Shown: one piece after another, positions 15,016 through 15,447 of the stretch
How positions within the stretch are numbered: the stretch's first letter is position 1
Layout of the letters: each line of letters opens with the position of its first letter
From: JBCBKZ01 sp039026975
GTDB lineage: Bacteria > Bacteroidota > Bacteroidia > J057
Direction: 5' to 3'
Length of the DNA stretch: 15,447 nt
Assembly: GCA_039026975.1 (NCBI GenBank)
Contig: JBCCLI010000130.1
Span: 1 to 15,447 of the forward strand
Program-made: the position numbers and the translations under genes
Notes under the pieces: model-generated
Told to the model about the DNA's origin: nothing
The model's input: only the letters and a program-made list of their open reading frames with translations
Database searches by the model: none

Positions 15016-15447
15016 TTAGAAGTTAAGGTTAAGCTTGACGATAACAGACTTGGTACTAGGCATGTTGAAGTAATCAAATCCTTGTCCATTACCTGTACTA
15101 GTTAAGCTGGTTTCAGGGTCAATTCCGTCATAGTCGGAGTCAAACCATAGGTTTCTTCCAGAAATACCTAAGGAACCACCTTTCAATAATCCATTCAGTT
15201 TTGGGAAACGGTAATTCAATCCGATTTCTCTTAGACGAATCCATCCACCGTCTTGCACAAACTGCTCTCCAATAGCACCGAAACCACCAAGAGAAGAAGT
15301 CCAGTAGTTTCTGTCTCTTACAACAGGAATATCATTAGGTGTACCGTCAGACTTAACACCTTCTATAGGTGTAGGAGCTTCTACACGAGTTTCAGCAGTA
15401 AGCTGTGATCTTCCAAAGAATGAAAGCGCCCATGCAGTACCGTTCCA
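15016..15447 (-). CDS. SusC/RagA TonB-linked outer-membrane transporter (C-terminal part)
   Basis: The frame is open from the right window edge to the TAA at 15016-15018, giving 143 residues of the C-terminus (starting WNGTAWALSFFGRSQ). The first in-frame start-like codon, GTG at 15256-15258, is internal and not the real start. Typical SusC text is visible: EQFVQDGGWIRLREIGLNY, SGRNLWFDSDYDGIDPE and the final beta-strand STKSVIVKLNLNF, which ends in Phe as outer-membrane barrels usually do. The plug, DUF4480-type N-terminus and most of the barrel lie outside the window. It is paired with the downstream susD. Confidence 0.95.
   Translation of the reverse strand, partial: WNGTAWALSFFGRSQLTAETRVEAPTPIEGVKSDGTPNDIPVVRDRNYWTSSLGGFGAIGEQFVQDGGWIRLREIGLNYRFPKLNGLLKGGSLGISGRNLWFDSDYDGIDPETSLTSTGNGQGFDYFNMPSTKSVIVKLNLNF

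Noticed and set aside
10399..15447. Reading the right half as a polysaccharide utilisation locus
   Set aside because: No glycoside hydrolase, lyase, sulfatase or dedicated regulator is visible. The propeller lacks catalytic marks and is separated by tonB-exbD, so a substrate-specific locus cannot be claimed.
1..15447. CRISPR array, tRNA, rRNA, insertion sequence or integrase
   Set aside because: None was recognised. The only tandem repeats are two-copy, and no transposase-like or tRNA-like sequence was found by reading.

Overview
The window looks like chromosomal DNA of a Bacteroidota bacterium, most likely Cytophagales-like and rod-shaped. The basis is a SusC/SusD outer-membrane pair, a Bacteroidota-type TonB with an N-terminal LDDMVFEGREKRYGAY motif, weak or absent Shine-Dalgarno sequences, and the linkage of purH to mreBCD-mrdA-rodA. 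Genus and species cannot be told from the sequence.

Layout. Positions 1-59 hold the last codons of a plus-strand gene, followed by a good terminator and a 374-base gap with two pairs of 21-base-period repeats. From 434 to 8321 there is a minus-strand block, transcribed purN > purH > mreB > mreC > mreD > mrdA (PBP2) > rodA. It joins the last steps of IMP synthesis to the complete elongasome core (MreB filament, MreC/MreD scaffold, PBP2 transpeptidase, RodA glycosyltransferase). The last five genes are tightly packed and the final two overlap by an ATGA. A 377-base divergent gap (8322-8698) separates this block from plus-strand genes: a small RRM RNA-binding protein and an LrgA/CidA-LrgB/CidB membrane pair whose lrgB carries a run of nine G.

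From 10399 to the right edge everything is again on the minus strand. In transcription order there is the C-terminus of a SusC TonB-dependent transporter (cut by the window edge), a SusD-like lipoprotein, a strong terminator, tonB and exbD, and then a secreted six-Asp-box beta-propeller protein. SusC/SusD would import a ligand across the outer membrane. TonB and ExbD would supply part of the energising complex; no exbB is present here. The propeller protein could act on or bind an extracellular ligand, but no catalytic signature or carbohydrate-degrading enzyme is seen, so a substrate cannot be named.

The least expected structure is at 11789-11857. It is a gap-free, roughly 75% identical second copy of the susD 3' end plus its terminator, with the conserved Trp codon changed to a stop. 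It suggests a lost or rearranged susCD locus just upstream of the propeller gene. I found no convincing wholly new system; the other notable points are the poly-G tract in lrgB, the TTG start of purN, the divergent RRM and the tandem repeats.
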